Part shown: positions 20,981 through 30,460 of the stretch, piece by piece | Numbering within the stretch: position 1 is the first letter of the stretch | How the letters are laid out: each line of letters opens with the position of its first letter | Assembly (NCBI GenBank): GCA_023954195.1 | Contig: JAMLIK010000002.1 | Span: forward strand, 558,001 to 622,000 | Origin: Xanthobacteraceae bacterium | GTDB lineage: Bacteria > Pseudomonadota > Alphaproteobacteria > Rhizobiales > Xanthobacteraceae | DNA length: 64,000 bases | Direction: 5' to 3' | Notes under the pieces: model-generated | Database searches by the model: none | What the model saw: the letters and a program-made list of their open reading frames with translations, nothing else | What the model was told of the DNA's origin: nothing | Translations under genes and position numbers: made by a program

Positions 20981-21059
20981 ATGGTCAACGACAGTGCCAG
21001 AGTTGCGTTGCCTCTCGCGCTGCGCCATATGAACGGGGTCATTTGTCAGAGTATCCCGC

Positions 21060-22136
21060 ATGGCCCATCCGATACCCGAAGTGTTGCAGGCGTTCGCCGC
21101 CGGCGAAATCGTCGTCGTCACCGATGACGACGACCGCGAGGGCGAGGGCGACCTGATCGTCGCGGCCTCGCATTGCACCGCCGAGAAAATGGCGTTCATC
21201 ATCCGCCACACCTCCGGCATCGTCTGCGCGCCGCTGACCACCGACGAGGCGCGGCGGCTGCGGCTCGACCCGATGGTGGCGCAGAACGACTCCAACCACA
21301 CCACCGCCTTCACCGTCTCGATCGACTACAAGCCCGACGGCGGCACCGGCATCTCCGCCGACGAGCGCGCCTCGTGCTGCCGGGCGCTGGCCAACCCCAA
21401 CGCCGGCGCCAGCGATTTCGCCCGGCCCGGCCACATCTTTCCGCTGATCGCGCGCGACGGTGGCGTGCTGCTGCGCTCCGGCCATACCGAGGCCGCGGTC
21501 GATCTGTGCAAGCTCGCCGGGCTGCCGCCGGTCGGCGTCATCAGCGAACTGATGAACGACGACGGCACCGTGACCAAGGGCGAACAGGTGGTGCGCTTCG
21601 CCGCCGCGCACAACCTCAAGCACGTCACCATCGCCGATATCATCGCCTATCGCCAGGCGCGCGAGAAACTGATCGAGCGGGTCTCGACCTTTCATGTCGA
21701 CAGCCCGATCGGGCCGCTGCAAGGCTTCGCCTATCGCTCGCCGTTCGACAGCATCGCCCACGCCGCCTTCGTCTACAACGGCATCGGCGACGGCCACAAC
21801 GTGCTGACCCGCTTTCACAAGCCGAACATCGTGCGCGACATCTTCTCAGGGCCGGCGCGGATGCGCGAGGTGCTGGAGAAGTTCAAGGACGCCGGCCGCG
21901 GCGTGCTGGTTTACCTGCGCGACGGCGCCGCCGGCGTGCCGGTCGCGCCGATCGATCAGCCGCGCACCGCCGAGGCCGACCGCAACCGGCAATGGCGCGA
22001 GGTCGGCGTCGGCGCGCAGATCCTGCGCGATCTCGGCGTCACCTCGATCCGCCATCTGACGTCGTCGACCCACGACTACAAGGGCCTGTCGGGTTTCGGC
22101 ATCGAGATCATCGCGACCGAGCGCCTTGAAGGCTGA
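21060..22136 (+). CDS. ribB: 3,4-dihydroxy-2-butanone-4-phosphate synthase with degenerate GTP cyclohydrolase II domain
   Basis: The N-terminal domain (about residues 8-205) is a standard DHBP synthase, making the four-carbon riboflavin precursor from ribulose 5-phosphate. It has VTDDDDREGEGDLIVAA, FIIRHTSGIVCAPLT, DARPGHIF-type FARPGHIFPL, RSGHTEAAVDL and CELMNDDGT-type SELMNDDGT. The C-terminal half aligns in position with RibA but lacks the three zinc-binding cysteines (normally in C-x10-C-x-C) and reads SIAHAAFVYNGIGDGHNVL in that region. So GTP cyclohydrolase II activity is very unlikely, and a separate ribA must exist elsewhere. No FMN riboswitch is visible upstream. Confidence 0.9.
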   Translation: MAHPIPEVLQAFAAGEIVVVTDDDDREGEGDLIVAASHCTAEKMAFIIRHTSGIVCAPLTTDEARRLRLDPMVAQNDSNHTTAFTVSIDYKPDGGTGISADERASCCRALANPNAGASDFARPGHIFPLIARDGGVLLRSGHTEAAVDLCKLAGLPPVGVISELMNDDGTVTKGEQVVRFAAAHNLKHVTIADIIAYRQAREKLIERVSTFHVDSPIGPLQGFAYRSPFDSIAHAAFVYNGIGDGHNVLTRFHKPNIVRDIFSGPARMREVLEKFKDAGRGVLVYLRDGAAGVPVAPIDQPRTAEADRNRQWREVGVGAQILRDLGVTSIRHLTSSTHDYKGLSGFGIEIIATERLEG

Positions 22137-22196
22137 CGGTCAAGGATTTAGACTCGGTCTTTCTCACTGAGACGGCTGCGATGTGAAAGGAATCCC

Positions 22197-23411
22197 ATGG
22201 GCGTGCGTCCGCAAGGCAAGGACAAGTCGGGTCTGGCGAGCTTCAAATGGGACGATCCGTTCCTGCTCGACGAGCAACTGACCGAGGACGAGCGGCTGAT
22301 CCGCGACACCGCGCGCGCCTACGCGCAGGACAAGCTGCTGCCGCGCGTCTCGCAAGCCTATCTGGAGGAGAAAACCGACCGTGAGATCTTCAACGAGATG
22401 GGCGAACTCGGGTTGATCGGCATCACGCTGCCGGAGGAATACGGCTGCGCCAACGCCAGTTACGTCGCCTACGGTCTGGTGGCGCGCGAGATCGAGCGGG
22501 TGGATTCCGGCTATCGCTCGATGAACTCGGTGCAGTCCTCGCTGGTGATGCATCCGATCTACGCCTACGGCGACGACAATCAGCGCAAGAAATACCTGCC
22601 CAAGCTCGCCAGCGGCGAATGGGTCGGCTGCTTCGGCCTGACCGAGCCGGACGCCGGCTCCGATCCCGGCGGCATGAAGACCCGCGCGGAAAAAGTCGCC
22701 GACGGCTATCGGCTGACCGGCTCCAAGATGTGGATCTCCAACGCGCCGATCGCCGACGTGTTCGTGGTGTGGGCGAAGTCGGCCGCGCATGACAATCAGA
22801 TCCGCGGCTTCATTCTGGAGAAGGGCATGAAGGGCCTCTCCGCGCCGAAGATCGGCGGCAAGCTGTCCTTGCGCGCCTCGATCACCGGCGAGATCGTGCT
22901 GGACGGCGTGGTGGTGCCGGAGAGCGCGCTGTTGCCCAACGTCTCGGGCCTGAAAGGTCCGTTCGGCTGCCTCAACCGTGCCCGCTACGGCATCTCCTGG
23001 GGGGCGATGGGGGCGGCGGAGGACTGCATGCACCGCGCCCGGCAATACACGCTGGACCGCAAGCAGTTCAACCGGCCGCTGGCGGCGAACCAACTGATCC
23101 AGAAGAAGCTCGCCGACATGGAGACGGAAATCGCGCTCGGCCTGCAAGGCTGCCTGCGCGTCGGCCGCCTGATGGACGAGGGCAAGATGGCGCCGGAGAT
23201 GATCTCGCTCATGAAACGCAACAATTGCGGCAAGGCGCTGGATATCGCGCGTCAGGCGCGCGACATGCACGGCGGCAACGGCATCCAGATCGAGTATCAC
23301 GTGATGCGTCACGTCCATAACCTGGAGACCGTGAACACCTACGAGGGCACCCACGACGTCCACGCCCTGATCCTCGGCCGCGCCATCACCGGCATTCAGG
23401 CGTTTTCGTGA
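22197..23411 (+). CDS. gcdH: Glutaryl-CoA dehydrogenase (acyl-CoA dehydrogenase family)
   Basis: This FAD enzyme oxidises and decarboxylates glutaryl-CoA to crotonyl-CoA in lysine/tryptophan and aromatic (benzoyl-CoA) breakdown, feeding electrons to ETF. The 404-residue sequence is very close to mitochondrial GCDH. It has the substrate-gripping Arg in [21 protein letters not shown]-like context, [17 protein letters not shown], and the C-terminal catalytic Glu in [23 protein letters not shown]-like GGAAT precedes the ATG. It is 60 bases after ribB on the same strand, with no evident functional link. Confidence 0.92.
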   Translation: MGVRPQGKDKSGLASFKWDDPFLLDEQLTEDERLIRDTARAYAQDKLLPRVSQAYLEEKTDREIFNEMGELGLIGITLPEEYGCANASYVAYGLVAREIERVDSGYRSMNSVQSSLVMHPIYAYGDDNQRKKYLPKLASGEWVGCFGLTEPDAGSDPGGMKTRAEKVADGYRLTGSKMWISNAPIADVFVVWAKSAAHDNQIRGFILEKGMKGLSAPKIGGKLSLRASITGEIVLDGVVVPESALLPNVSGLKGPFGCLNRARYGISWGAMGAAEDCMHRARQYTLDRKQFNRPLAANQLIQKKLADMETEIALGLQGCLRVGRLMDEGKMAPEMISLMKRNNCGKALDIARQARDMHGGNGIQIEYHVMRHVHNLETVNTYEGTHDVHALILGRAITGIQAFS

Positions 23412-23433
23412 AGCGAGACGAAGCATCTGTTGC

Positions 23434-23510
23434 CGTCATGCCCGGGCTTGACCCGGGCATCCATCTCTCTTGAAAAAGGATGGATTGCCGGATCAAGTCC
23501 GGCAATGACG
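23434..23510. repeat. Palindromic repeat family A
   Basis: A complete copy with hairpins ATGCCCGGG/CCCGGGCAT and TTGCCGGA/TCCGGCAA. An open frame through it can be joined to the next gene, but this is an artefact of the repeat. Confidence 0.9.
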
Positions 23511-23531
23511 CTTCGAACCGAGCGAGCGACC

Positions 23532-24455
23532 ATGGCCGACGACAACGACGACGTTCCCTTCAATCGCGATTTTCCGCTCAAGCCCGGTGTGGTCGAGGAG
23601 GTCATGCCCGGCGTGCGCCGCGTGCTGTGTCCCAACCCGTCGCCGTTCACCTTCACCGGCACGGTGAGCTACATCGTCGGGCGCGGCAAGGTCGCGATCA
23701 TCGATCCCGGCCCGGACAACGCCGCGCACGCGCAGGCGCTGTTGGAGGCGGTGCGCGGCGAGACGGTGACCCATATCGTGGTCACCCACACCCATAACGA
23801 CCATTCGCCCAACACCCCGCGCATCAAGGCCGCGACCGGCGCGCCGGTCTATGCCGAGGGCGCGCATCGCGCCTCGCGGCCGCGCTACGAGAGCGAGAAG
23901 CACAATCCGGAGTCCGGCGCCGACCGCGATTTCAAGCCTGACGTGACGGTGGGCGACGGCGACGTGATCGAGGGCGACGGCTGGCGCCTTGAGGCGGTGG
24001 CGACGCCGGGCCACACCGCCAATCACATGGCGTTCGCCTGGGCGGAACGCGAGTTGACCTTCATCGGCGATCACGTCATGGGCTGGTCGACCTCGATCGT
24101 CGCGCCGCCGGACGGCTCGATGGTCGATTACATGGCCTCGCTGGAGCGGCTGACGCAACGCCCCGAGCATCTGTATTTCTCCGGCCACGGCCCGGAGATT
24201 CCGAACGCGCGGAAATTCGTGCGCTTCCTGATGCGCCATCGCCAGGCGCGCGAGGCGTCGATCCTGCATCGGCTCGGCAAGGGCGAGGCGGATATTCCGA
24301 CCATCGTGCGCGCCAGCTATATCGGCATCGATCCGCGGCTCTTGAATGCCGCCGGCTATTCGGTGCTGGCGCATCTGGAGGATCTGGTCGCGCGCGGCGT
24401 GGTGGCGACCGACGGCGATCCGGTGATCGGCGGCCGTTACAGGCTGAGCGAGTAG
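23532..24455 (+). CDS. Metallo-beta-lactamase-fold hydrolase (LACTB2/glyoxalase-II-like)
   Basis: The 307-residue protein has the binuclear metal motif HTHNDH in VVTHTHNDHSPN (about residues 83-94). The later ligands are His in ATPGHTANH, Asp in FIGDHVMGW and His in FSGHGPEI. A C-terminal winged-helix-like segment (residues 240-305) fits the LACTB2/BLACT_WH type. The substrate is unknown: thioesters, RNA or lactones are all known in this superfamily. I chose the ATG at 23532 because the sequence upstream is repeat DNA. Confidence 0.85.
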   Translation: MADDNDDVPFNRDFPLKPGVVEEVMPGVRRVLCPNPSPFTFTGTVSYIVGRGKVAIIDPGPDNAAHAQALLEAVRGETVTHIVVTHTHNDHSPNTPRIKAATGAPVYAEGAHRASRPRYESEKHNPESGADRDFKPDVTVGDGDVIEGDGWRLEAVATPGHTANHMAFAWAERELTFIGDHVMGWSTSIVAPPDGSMVDYMASLERLTQRPEHLYFSGHGPEIPNARKFVRFLMRHRQAREASILHRLGKGEADIPTIVRASYIGIDPRLLNAAGYSVLAHLEDLVARGVVATDGDPVIGGRYRLSE

Positions 24456-24461
24456 TAAGTA

Positions 24462-24580
24462 GCGAATAGCGAATAGTCGGTTGACACGGAGCAACGTGTC
24501 ATTTCCTTCCTATTCGCTATTCGCTATTCGCTATTCGCTATTCGCTATTCGCTATTCGCTATTCGCTATTCGCTATTCGC
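24462..24580. repeat. Heptamer tandem array (TATTCGC)10 with inverted partner
   Basis: Ten perfect head-to-tail copies of TATTCGC occupy 24511-24580. Two copies of the reverse complement GCGAATA lie at 24462-24475, so the two parts can pair. Between them, TGACACG (24482-24488) and CGTGTCA (24495-24501) form a further inverted repeat. The array lies between two convergent genes and touches the stop codon of the minus-strand gene. Confidence 0.95.
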
Positions 24581-25416
24581 TATTTCTTCGCCTTCGCCGG
24601 CGGCATCGGCGGCGCTTTCGCGGGCGCGACGTTGTCGTCGGACACGGTGTTGAGGTCGGCGATCAGCTTGGCGATGCGCGCGGCGTTGCTGCCGAGATCG
24701 CTGTCGAAATGGCGCGACGAGGAGCGGATGTCGATCCGCGCGCCGTCGCCGTCCGGCGCCACGCGGATCGCGATGTCCTCGCGCAGGCCCATCACCGGCG
24801 TGCGCGCCACCGCCTCGATATGGCCCTCGCGGCGCGGCGGCTGCGGCGACCGCGCGTCGACGATGCGCCATTTGCGCCGCGTCACGAAGTTCAGCGTCGC
24901 GTCGTAGGCGCGCCGCACCGGCACGTCGAGGCGCACCGGCGCGATGTCCGGATAGGCCCGGCGCTGCTGCTCGGCCGAATAGAGCCCGGCATAGACGGCG
25001 GGATTGGTGTCGTCGCCGGTGCGCAGCCGCGCCAGCACGTCGAAGCGCGGCGGATCGATCGGATCGGTGGTGATGTCGTGGATTCGCGGCAACTGGCGGT
25101 ACTGGAGCGCGAGATAGGACGGATAGGCCAGCACCGCGACGGCGATAAACAGCGCGGCAGCGATGCGTCCGAGGCCGCGCGCCCCGCTGCGCCAGATCGC
25201 GGCGAAGCCGGCGAGCGCCAGCAGAATCGCCAGCACCGCGCAGGCCAGCGCGCCGGCGAAGGTGGTGAGCGCCGGGCGGACTTCGAGAAAACCGAAGCGC
25301 ACCACGATGATCGACATCACCGCGACGACGGCGGCGAACACCGCGAGCCGCCGCGCCCAGGTGGCGAGCGACGAATAGGGCTCGGCTGAATAAGGGGCGC
25401 GAAATCGGCGGGCCAT
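24580..25416 (-). CDS. DUF1499 domain membrane protein
   Basis: The 278-residue protein has three hydrophobic helices in the first 105 residues (LAVFAAVVAVMSIIVVRF; FAGALACAVLAILLALAGF; RIAAALFIAVAVLAYPS). A DUF1499-type soluble domain follows (VLARLRTGDDTNPAVY, PVRRAYDATLNFVTRRKWRIV, RVAPDGDGARIDIRSSSRHFDSDLG). The function of DUF1499 is unknown. The C-terminus is Ala/Lys/Pro-rich, and the stop TAG is the first of many TAGs supplied by the adjoining heptamer array. Confidence 0.82.
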   Translation of the reverse strand: MARRFRAPYSAEPYSSLATWARRLAVFAAVVAVMSIIVVRFGFLEVRPALTTFAGALACAVLAILLALAGFAAIWRSGARGLGRIAAALFIAVAVLAYPSYLALQYRQLPRIHDITTDPIDPPRFDVLARLRTGDDTNPAVYAGLYSAEQQRRAYPDIAPVRLDVPVRRAYDATLNFVTRRKWRIVDARSPQPPRREGHIEAVARTPVMGLREDIAIRVAPDGDGARIDIRSSSRHFDSDLGSNAARIAKLIADLNTVSDDNVAPAKAPPMPPAKAKK

Positions 25417-25454
25417 GAGGGCTTCCGGTGCGGCGGATCGGGGGCGCCGATCAC

Positions 25455-26396
25455 CTACCGCATTTTTCCGTGGGTTGAAACGCCGCTTTCGGCGGCATCG
25501 AGGGCGGCGAATTCGGCGACCAGGAAATCCAGCAGCGCCCGCACCGAGGGCAGCAGCCCGCGCCGCGAGGAGAACACCGCGTGGACAATGCCGGCGCGGG
25601 GTTTCCAGTCGGGCAGCACATCGACCAGCGCGCCCGATTCGAGATCGGCCTTGACCATCATGGTCGGGAACTGGCCGACGCCGATGCCCTTGAGCGCCGC
25701 GAACCGCAACGCCACCATGTCCTCGGTCATCAGGCGCGGGATGTAGGGGATCGATGCGGTGGCCTCGTCGGGGCCGTCGAGGCACCACTCATGGCGCTGG
25801 TGCGGCGGACCCCAGCCGATCGCGGGCAACCGGGCGAGGTCGGCGGGAACCGGCGCGCGGTCGAGGCTCTTGATTAGCGCCGGGCTGGCCACCAGCCGCT
25901 GCGTACTCTCGGCCAGCACCCGCATCACCAGTTCGTCGTCCGCGAGCGGCGGAAACCGCACCCGCAACGCGATGTCGAAGCCCTCGGCGATGACGTCGAC
26001 CCGGCGCGGCGTGCTTTCCAGATGCACCTCGACGTCGGGGCACTCGGCCATGAAACGGGCCACCATTTCGCCGACCTGAAAATACAACAGCGGCGGCGGG
26101 CAGCTCAGCCGCACCACGCCGCGCGGCTTGCTGTGGGCGCGCGCGATCAATTCGTCCGCCGCCCGTGCCTCCACCAGCATCGCCACGCAGTGGTGGTGAT
26201 AATCCTGCCCGATCGGCGTGACGCTGAAGCGGCGGGTCGAGCGCTGGATCAGCCGCACCCCGAGGCGGTCCTCCAGCGCGGCGATGCGGCGGCTCAGCCG
26301 CGAGCGCGGCATCCCCAGCGCGCGGGCGGCGCTGGCGAACCCGCCGTGATCGACCACTTGCACGAAATAATAGAGGTCGTTGAGGTCCTGCATCAT
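25455..26396 (-). CDS. LysR-family transcriptional regulator
   Basis: This 313-residue protein has the winged helix-turn-helix at residues 3-62 (DLNDLYYFVQVVDHGGFASA, MPRSRLSRRIAALEDRLGVR) and a LysR substrate-binding domain (about 90-295). It looks like the AaeR/DmlR-type subgroup. It is divergent from the pirin gene, with about 117 bases between, which is the usual arrangement for a regulator acting on its neighbour. Two adjacent ATGs could each be the start. Confidence 0.92.
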   Translation of the reverse strand: MMQDLNDLYYFVQVVDHGGFASAARALGMPRSRLSRRIAALEDRLGVRLIQRSTRRFSVTPIGQDYHHHCVAMLVEARAADELIARAHSKPRGVVRLSCPPPLLYFQVGEMVARFMAECPDVEVHLESTPRRVDVIAEGFDIALRVRFPPLADDELVMRVLAESTQRLVASPALIKSLDRAPVPADLARLPAIGWGPPHQRHEWCLDGPDEATASIPYIPRLMTEDMVALRFAALKGIGVGQFPTMMVKADLESGALVDVLPDWKPRAGIVHAVFSSRRGLLPSVRALLDFLVAEFAALDAAESGVSTHGKMR

Positions 26397-26513
26397 TGTC
26401 TCGTTTTCAGGACAGTGAAGCGCGATATTGCCAGCTACCGGGCTGTTTGTCTCGTTCTTATCCTCCATGCCAACAGGGCGGCCGATCCCGGCCGCGCAAT
26501 GATGGAGGTTTTC

Positions 26514-27395
26514 ATGCGCAAGGTTCTCGGTGTTTTCAGCGGTCCCCGGCCGCATTGGGTCGGCGACGGCTTCCCGGTCCGTTCGCTGTTCTCGCACTTC
26601 AGCCACGGCGATCATGTCAGCCCGTTCCTGCTGCTGGACTACGCCGGCCCGGCCGACTTCACCCCGGCCGACAAGCCGCGTGGCGTCGACACCCATCCCC
26701 ATCGCGGCTTCGAGACCGTCACCATCGTCTATCAGGGCGAGGTCGAGCACCGCGATTCCACCGGCAATGGCGGGCTGATCGGGCCGGGCGACGTGCAATG
26801 GATGACGGCGGCCTCGGGCATTCTGCACCAGGAGTTCCACTCGCGCGCCTTCACCCGGAAGGGCGGCACCTTCGAGGTGGTGCAGCTCTGGGTCAACCTG
26901 CCGGCGAAGCACAAGAACGCGCCCGCCGGCTACCAGACCCTGCTCAACGCCGACATTCCGGTGATCGATCTGCCGGACGGCGCGGGCAAGCTGCGGGTGA
27001 TCGCGGGCGCGTTCGACGGCCGCAAGGGCCCGGCGAAGACCTTCACGCCGATCGACATCTATGACGTGAAGCTCAACCGCAATGGAGTGGCCACGCTCAA
27101 TCCGCGCGACGGCCATACCGTGGCGGTGGTGGTGCTCAAGGGCACGGTGCTGGTCAACGGCGGCGAGATCGCCCGCGAGGCGCAGTTCGTGCTGCTCGGT
27201 CGCGACGGCGGCGAGGTGACCGTCGAGGCCAACACCGAGGCGTCGGTGCTGGTCCTCTCCGGCGAGCCGATCGACGAGCCGGTGGTGATGCACGGTCCGT
27301 TCGTCATGAACACGACGGACGAAATCCGCCAGGCCATGGTCGATTTCCAGAGCGGCCGCTTCGGCAGCCTGGAGCCGGTCGCGGCGGAGGCTTGA
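26514..27395 (+). CDS. Pirin family protein
   Basis: The 293-residue bicupin has the pirin metal ligands HPHRGFETVT (with the two His), the later His in SGILHQEFHS and Glu in FEVVQLWVNLP. Bacterial pirins have been described as quercetinases or as modulators of metabolic enzymes; the role here is unknown. I chose the ATG at 26514 because TGGAGG lies five bases upstream; ATGs at 26499 and 26502 overlap this ribosome-binding site. The divergent LysR gene probably controls it. Confidence 0.9.
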   Translation: MRKVLGVFSGPRPHWVGDGFPVRSLFSHFSHGDHVSPFLLLDYAGPADFTPADKPRGVDTHPHRGFETVTIVYQGEVEHRDSTGNGGLIGPGDVQWMTAASGILHQEFHSRAFTRKGGTFEVVQLWVNLPAKHKNAPAGYQTLLNADIPVIDLPDGAGKLRVIAGAFDGRKGPAKTFTPIDIYDVKLNRNGVATLNPRDGHTVAVVVLKGTVLVNGGEIAREAQFVLLGRDGGEVTVEANTEASVLVLSGEPIDEPVVMHGPFVMNTTDEIRQAMVDFQSGRFGSLEPVAAEA

Positions 27396-27415
27396 AGTCT
27401 TAAGTGCATCACCCG

Positions 27416-27492
27416 CCGTCATGCGCGGACTTGATCCGCGCATCCATCTTCTTGAAAAATGATGGATTGCCGGGTCAAGCCCGGCAATGACG
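27416..27492. repeat. Palindromic repeat family A
   Basis: A complete copy with hairpins ATGCGCGGA/TCCGCGCAT and TTGCCGGG/CCCGGCAA. The first hairpin carries a compensated change (CGCGGA with TCCGCG) relative to other copies, which supports selection on, or origin through, the folded form. Confidence 0.9.
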
Positions 27493-27523
27493 CCTCACTG
27501 AGCGGCAATTCCGCGCGGCAAAC

Positions 27524-27555
27524 AAAAATGCCCCGGTCATCGACCGGGGCATTTT
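27524..27555. terminator. Bidirectional Rho-independent terminator
   Basis: The stem AAAATGCCCCGGT / ACCGGGGCATTTT with loop CATCG carries an A-run on one side and a T-run on the other. It can serve both the pirin gene (plus) and the acyl-CoA ligase gene (minus). Confidence 0.85.
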
Positions 27556-27573
27556 CATTTCAGCGCGCGCGCG

Positions 27574-29202
27574 TCACGCCGCCGCGGTCGGCAGGGTGTA
27601 ATCCTTGAACTGGTCGCGCAGCGAGGTTTTCAGGATCTTGCCGGTGGCGGTGTGCGGGATCGCCTTCACGAAGGCGACGTCGTCTGGCATCCACCACTTG
27701 GCGATCTTGCCGTCCATGTATTGCAAGATGTCCTCGCGGGTCGCGTTCTCGCCGTCCTTGAGCTGGACGATCAAGAGCGGCCGCTCGTCCCACTTCGGAT
27801 GGTAGACGCCGATCACCGCCGCTTCCGCCACCTTGGGATGGCCGACCGCGAGATTTTCCAGATCGATCGAGGAAATCCATTCGCCGCCGGACTTGATGAC
27901 GTCCTTCGAGCGGTCGGTGATGCGCATGTAGCCGTGCTCGTTCATGGTCGCGACGTCGCCGGTGTCGAAGTAACCGTTGTCGTCGAGAATGCTGGAATCG
28001 AGCCGGTAGTAGGCGCCGGCGATCGCCGGTCCCTTCACCTTGAGGCGGCCGAAGGTCTTGCCGTCCCACGGCAGTTCCTTGCCGGCGTCGTCGGTGATCT
28101 TCATCTCGACCATGAACGGCGGGTAGCCCTGCATTTGCAGGATGTCGAGCTTGTCCTCGCCGGTGAGGTCGGCGTAGGGCGCCTGCAACGAGCCGACGGT
28201 GCCGAGCGGCGACATCTCGGTCATGCCCCAGGCGTGACGGACCTCGATGCCCATGTCGACAAACGCCTTAATCATCGAGCGCGGCATCGCCGAGCCGCCG
28301 CAGATCACCACCTTGAGGTAAGGCAGCGTCAGCTTGTTCTTCTCCATGTGCTGCAACAGCATCAGCCACACCGTCGGCACGCCGGCGGTGTAGGTGACCT
28401 TCTCGGTGGAGAGCAGTTCGTAGACCGACTCGCCGTCGAGCTTCGGCCCCGGCATCACCAGCTTGGTGCCCATCGCCGGCGCCGAGAACACGATGCCCCA
28501 GCTATTGGCATGGAACAACGGCACCACGGGCAGCATTGTGTCCTTGGATGTAGCGCCTAGCGCGTCGCCGTTGTTGGCGATCAGCGAATGCAACACGTTG
28601 GAGCGATGCGAATACAACACGCCTTTCGGATCGCCGGTGGTGCCGGAGGTGTAGCACATCGCCGCGGCGGTGTTCTCGTCGAACTCCTTCCATTTGAAAT
28701 TGCCGTCGACCTCCGCGATCCAGTCCTCGTAGGCGATGGCGTTCTTCAGCGTGGTCTGCGGCATGTGCGCCTTGTCGGTGAGGACGACGTAGCGCTCGAC
28801 GCTCGGCATCTGGTCGGCGAGTTTCTCCAGCAGCGGCACGAAGGTCAGGTCGGTGATGACGATGCGGTCCTGGGCGTGGTTGACGATCCAGGCGATCTGC
28901 TCCGGGAACAGCCGCGGATTGACGGTGTGGCACACCGCGCCGATGCCCATGATGCCGTACCAGCATTCCATGTGGCGGGCGGTGTTCCATGCGATGGTGG
29001 CGACGCGGTCGCCGAGCTTGATGCCGTCGCGGTCGAGGCGTTGCGCCACCCGGAGCGCGCGGGCGCGCACCTCGCGGTAGTTGGTGCGGACGATCGGGCC
29101 TTCGACCGACCGGGTGACGATCTCGCGATCGCCGTGGACCCTCGCCGCATGATCGATGATCCGATGGGTCAGCATGGGCCAGTCTTGCATCAAACCGCGC
29201 AT
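27574..29202 (-). CDS. Fatty-acid--CoA ligase (AMP-forming)
   Basis: The 542-residue adenylate-forming enzyme activates a fatty acid to its CoA thioester. Motifs: the P-loop [18 protein letters not shown] (about 184-201), [21 protein letters not shown], the hinge region [35 protein letters not shown], and the catalytic Lys in [13 protein letters not shown]. This subgroup is usually annotated as long- or medium-chain fatty acyl-CoA synthetase; the chain length cannot be read from sequence. GGAGGAAAT lies seven bases before the ATG. It is divergent from the extensin-like gene with only 55 bases between. Confidence 0.92.
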   Translation of the reverse strand: MRGLMQDWPMLTHRIIDHAARVHGDREIVTRSVEGPIVRTNYREVRARALRVAQRLDRDGIKLGDRVATIAWNTARHMECWYGIMGIGAVCHTVNPRLFPEQIAWIVNHAQDRIVITDLTFVPLLEKLADQMPSVERYVVLTDKAHMPQTTLKNAIAYEDWIAEVDGNFKWKEFDENTAAAMCYTSGTTGDPKGVLYSHRSNVLHSLIANNGDALGATSKDTMLPVVPLFHANSWGIVFSAPAMGTKLVMPGPKLDGESVYELLSTEKVTYTAGVPTVWLMLLQHMEKNKLTLPYLKVVICGGSAMPRSMIKAFVDMGIEVRHAWGMTEMSPLGTVGSLQAPYADLTGEDKLDILQMQGYPPFMVEMKITDDAGKELPWDGKTFGRLKVKGPAIAGAYYRLDSSILDDNGYFDTGDVATMNEHGYMRITDRSKDVIKSGGEWISSIDLENLAVGHPKVAEAAVIGVYHPKWDERPLLIVQLKDGENATREDILQYMDGKIAKWWMPDDVAFVKAIPHTATGKILKTSLRDQFKDYTLPTAAA

Positions 29203-29257
29203 TCGAATTTCCTCCTGGTCGCGTTTTCGCGTAGCAATACCCCGAAAAGGGATTGGC

Positions 29258-30412
29258 ATGGACATTAGCGCGCGGAACGCGGCGGGGGAATGCCATTGTG
29301 GCCCAAACCGCTGCGGCGAAAGGCCAATATGGTTTCTCGCGGCATCGCTGGCGGGGCTGCTTGCGCTCACCGCGTCGGCTCTCGCGGTGCCGATGCCGCG
29401 TCCCCGCCCGCAGCTGCCCGCCGATGCAGCGCCGGCGCAAGAGCCGCCGCCGGCGGCGGCCGATTCGCCCGCCGCGCCGTCGCCCTGCCGGTTGGCGCTG
29501 ACCGAGGCCGTCGCCATCGCGCCGAGCATTCCGCCGGTGCGGGGGCCGGGGGCTTGCGGCGGCGACGATCTGGTGCGGCTGGAGGCGGTGGTTCTGCCCG
29601 ACGGCCGCCGCGTCGCGGTGAAGCCGCACGCCACGCTGCGCTGCACGATGGCGACCGCCGTCGCCGGCTGGGTGCGCGAGGACGTCGCGGCGCTGGCGGC
29701 GGGGCTCGGCACCACGGTCAGCGAGCTGGACAATTTCGATTCGTTCGAATGCCGTGGCCGCAACCGGGTCGCGGGTGCCAAACTGTCCGAGCACGGCCGC
29801 GCCAACGCGCTCGACGTGCGCGGCGTCAAATTCGCCAACGGCAAAACGCTGTCTCTGACCGACCGCGACGCGCCGCGCGAGGCGCGGGAGAAGGCGATGG
29901 CGTCGGTCTGCGCGCGATTCACGACAGTGCTCGGTCCGGGCTCGGACGGCTATCACGAGGACCACATCCATCTCGATCTGGCGGAGCGCCGCAACGGCTA
30001 TCGCATCTGCCAGTGGATGATTCGCGACACGGCGACGGAGATCGCGACGCCGCTGCCGCCGCCGCGCCCGCCGGAAGCGCCGCCGCGCGAACTCGCCAGC
30101 CGCGAGGAGGAGGCGCCGCGTGCGGATACGAGACAGGTCGAGGAGGTCAAGGTGCAACCGACCGCGCCGCCGCCCGCGCTGTCATTGTCGCCGGTGCCGC
30201 TGGCGCGACAGCCGGCGGATGTCGCCAAGCCCGTCGCGCCAAAACCCGTTACCGCCAAGTCGGTCGCGTCGAAGCCAGCGCCGCCGCCGATGCGGATCGC
30301 GCCCGATCCGAAGCCGTCCGCGCAACCGGCAGCCCGCCCCAAAACCGCGCGGGCAAAATCGCGGCGCGGCGAGCCGGACCTGCCGCGCGCGCTGCGCCGG
30401 ATTTTTCAGTAG
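29258..30412 (+). CDS. Extensin-like C-terminal domain protein
   Basis: The 384-residue protein has an N-terminal hydrophobic segment (about 23-45: WFLAASLAGLLALTASALAV) and a Pro/Ala linker. The extensin-like domain at about 72-252 (ECRGRNRVAGAKLSEHGRAN, ALDVRGVKFANG, and the His/Asp-rich YHEDHIHLDLAERR) resembles zinc peptidases of the LAS type. A Pro/Lys/Ala-rich C-terminal tail of about 130 residues follows. It is probably periplasmic and may act on peptidoglycan. The function is inferred only. Confidence 0.82.
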   Translation: MDISARNAAGECHCGPNRCGERPIWFLAASLAGLLALTASALAVPMPRPRPQLPADAAPAQEPPPAAADSPAAPSPCRLALTEAVAIAPSIPPVRGPGACGGDDLVRLEAVVLPDGRRVAVKPHATLRCTMATAVAGWVREDVAALAAGLGTTVSELDNFDSFECRGRNRVAGAKLSEHGRANALDVRGVKFANGKTLSLTDRDAPREAREKAMASVCARFTTVLGPGSDGYHEDHIHLDLAERRNGYRICQWMIRDTATEIATPLPPPRPPEAPPRELASREEEAPRADTRQVEEVKVQPTAPPPALSLSPVPLARQPADVAKPVAPKPVTAKSVASKPAPPPMRIAPDPKPSAQPAARPKTARAKSRRGEPDLPRALRRIFQ

Positions 30413-30460
30413 GGCATCACCGGAAATGCGTCTTGTGCGTGGGTTTACAACACGACAATC

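Noticed and set aside
20981-21059. An FMN riboswitch before ribB
   Set aside because: The short leader shows none of the conserved FMN-element blocks. It is mostly the end of a repeat and a plain Shine-Dalgarno region.
23430-23531. An upstream extension of the metallo-hydrolase gene, and similar short peptides in other intergenic regions
   Set aside because: The extensions are translations of repeat families A and C (e.g. peptides such as MPGLTRQSI or SSPRRRGPM). They recur wherever a repeat lies next to a gene and are not real N-termini.
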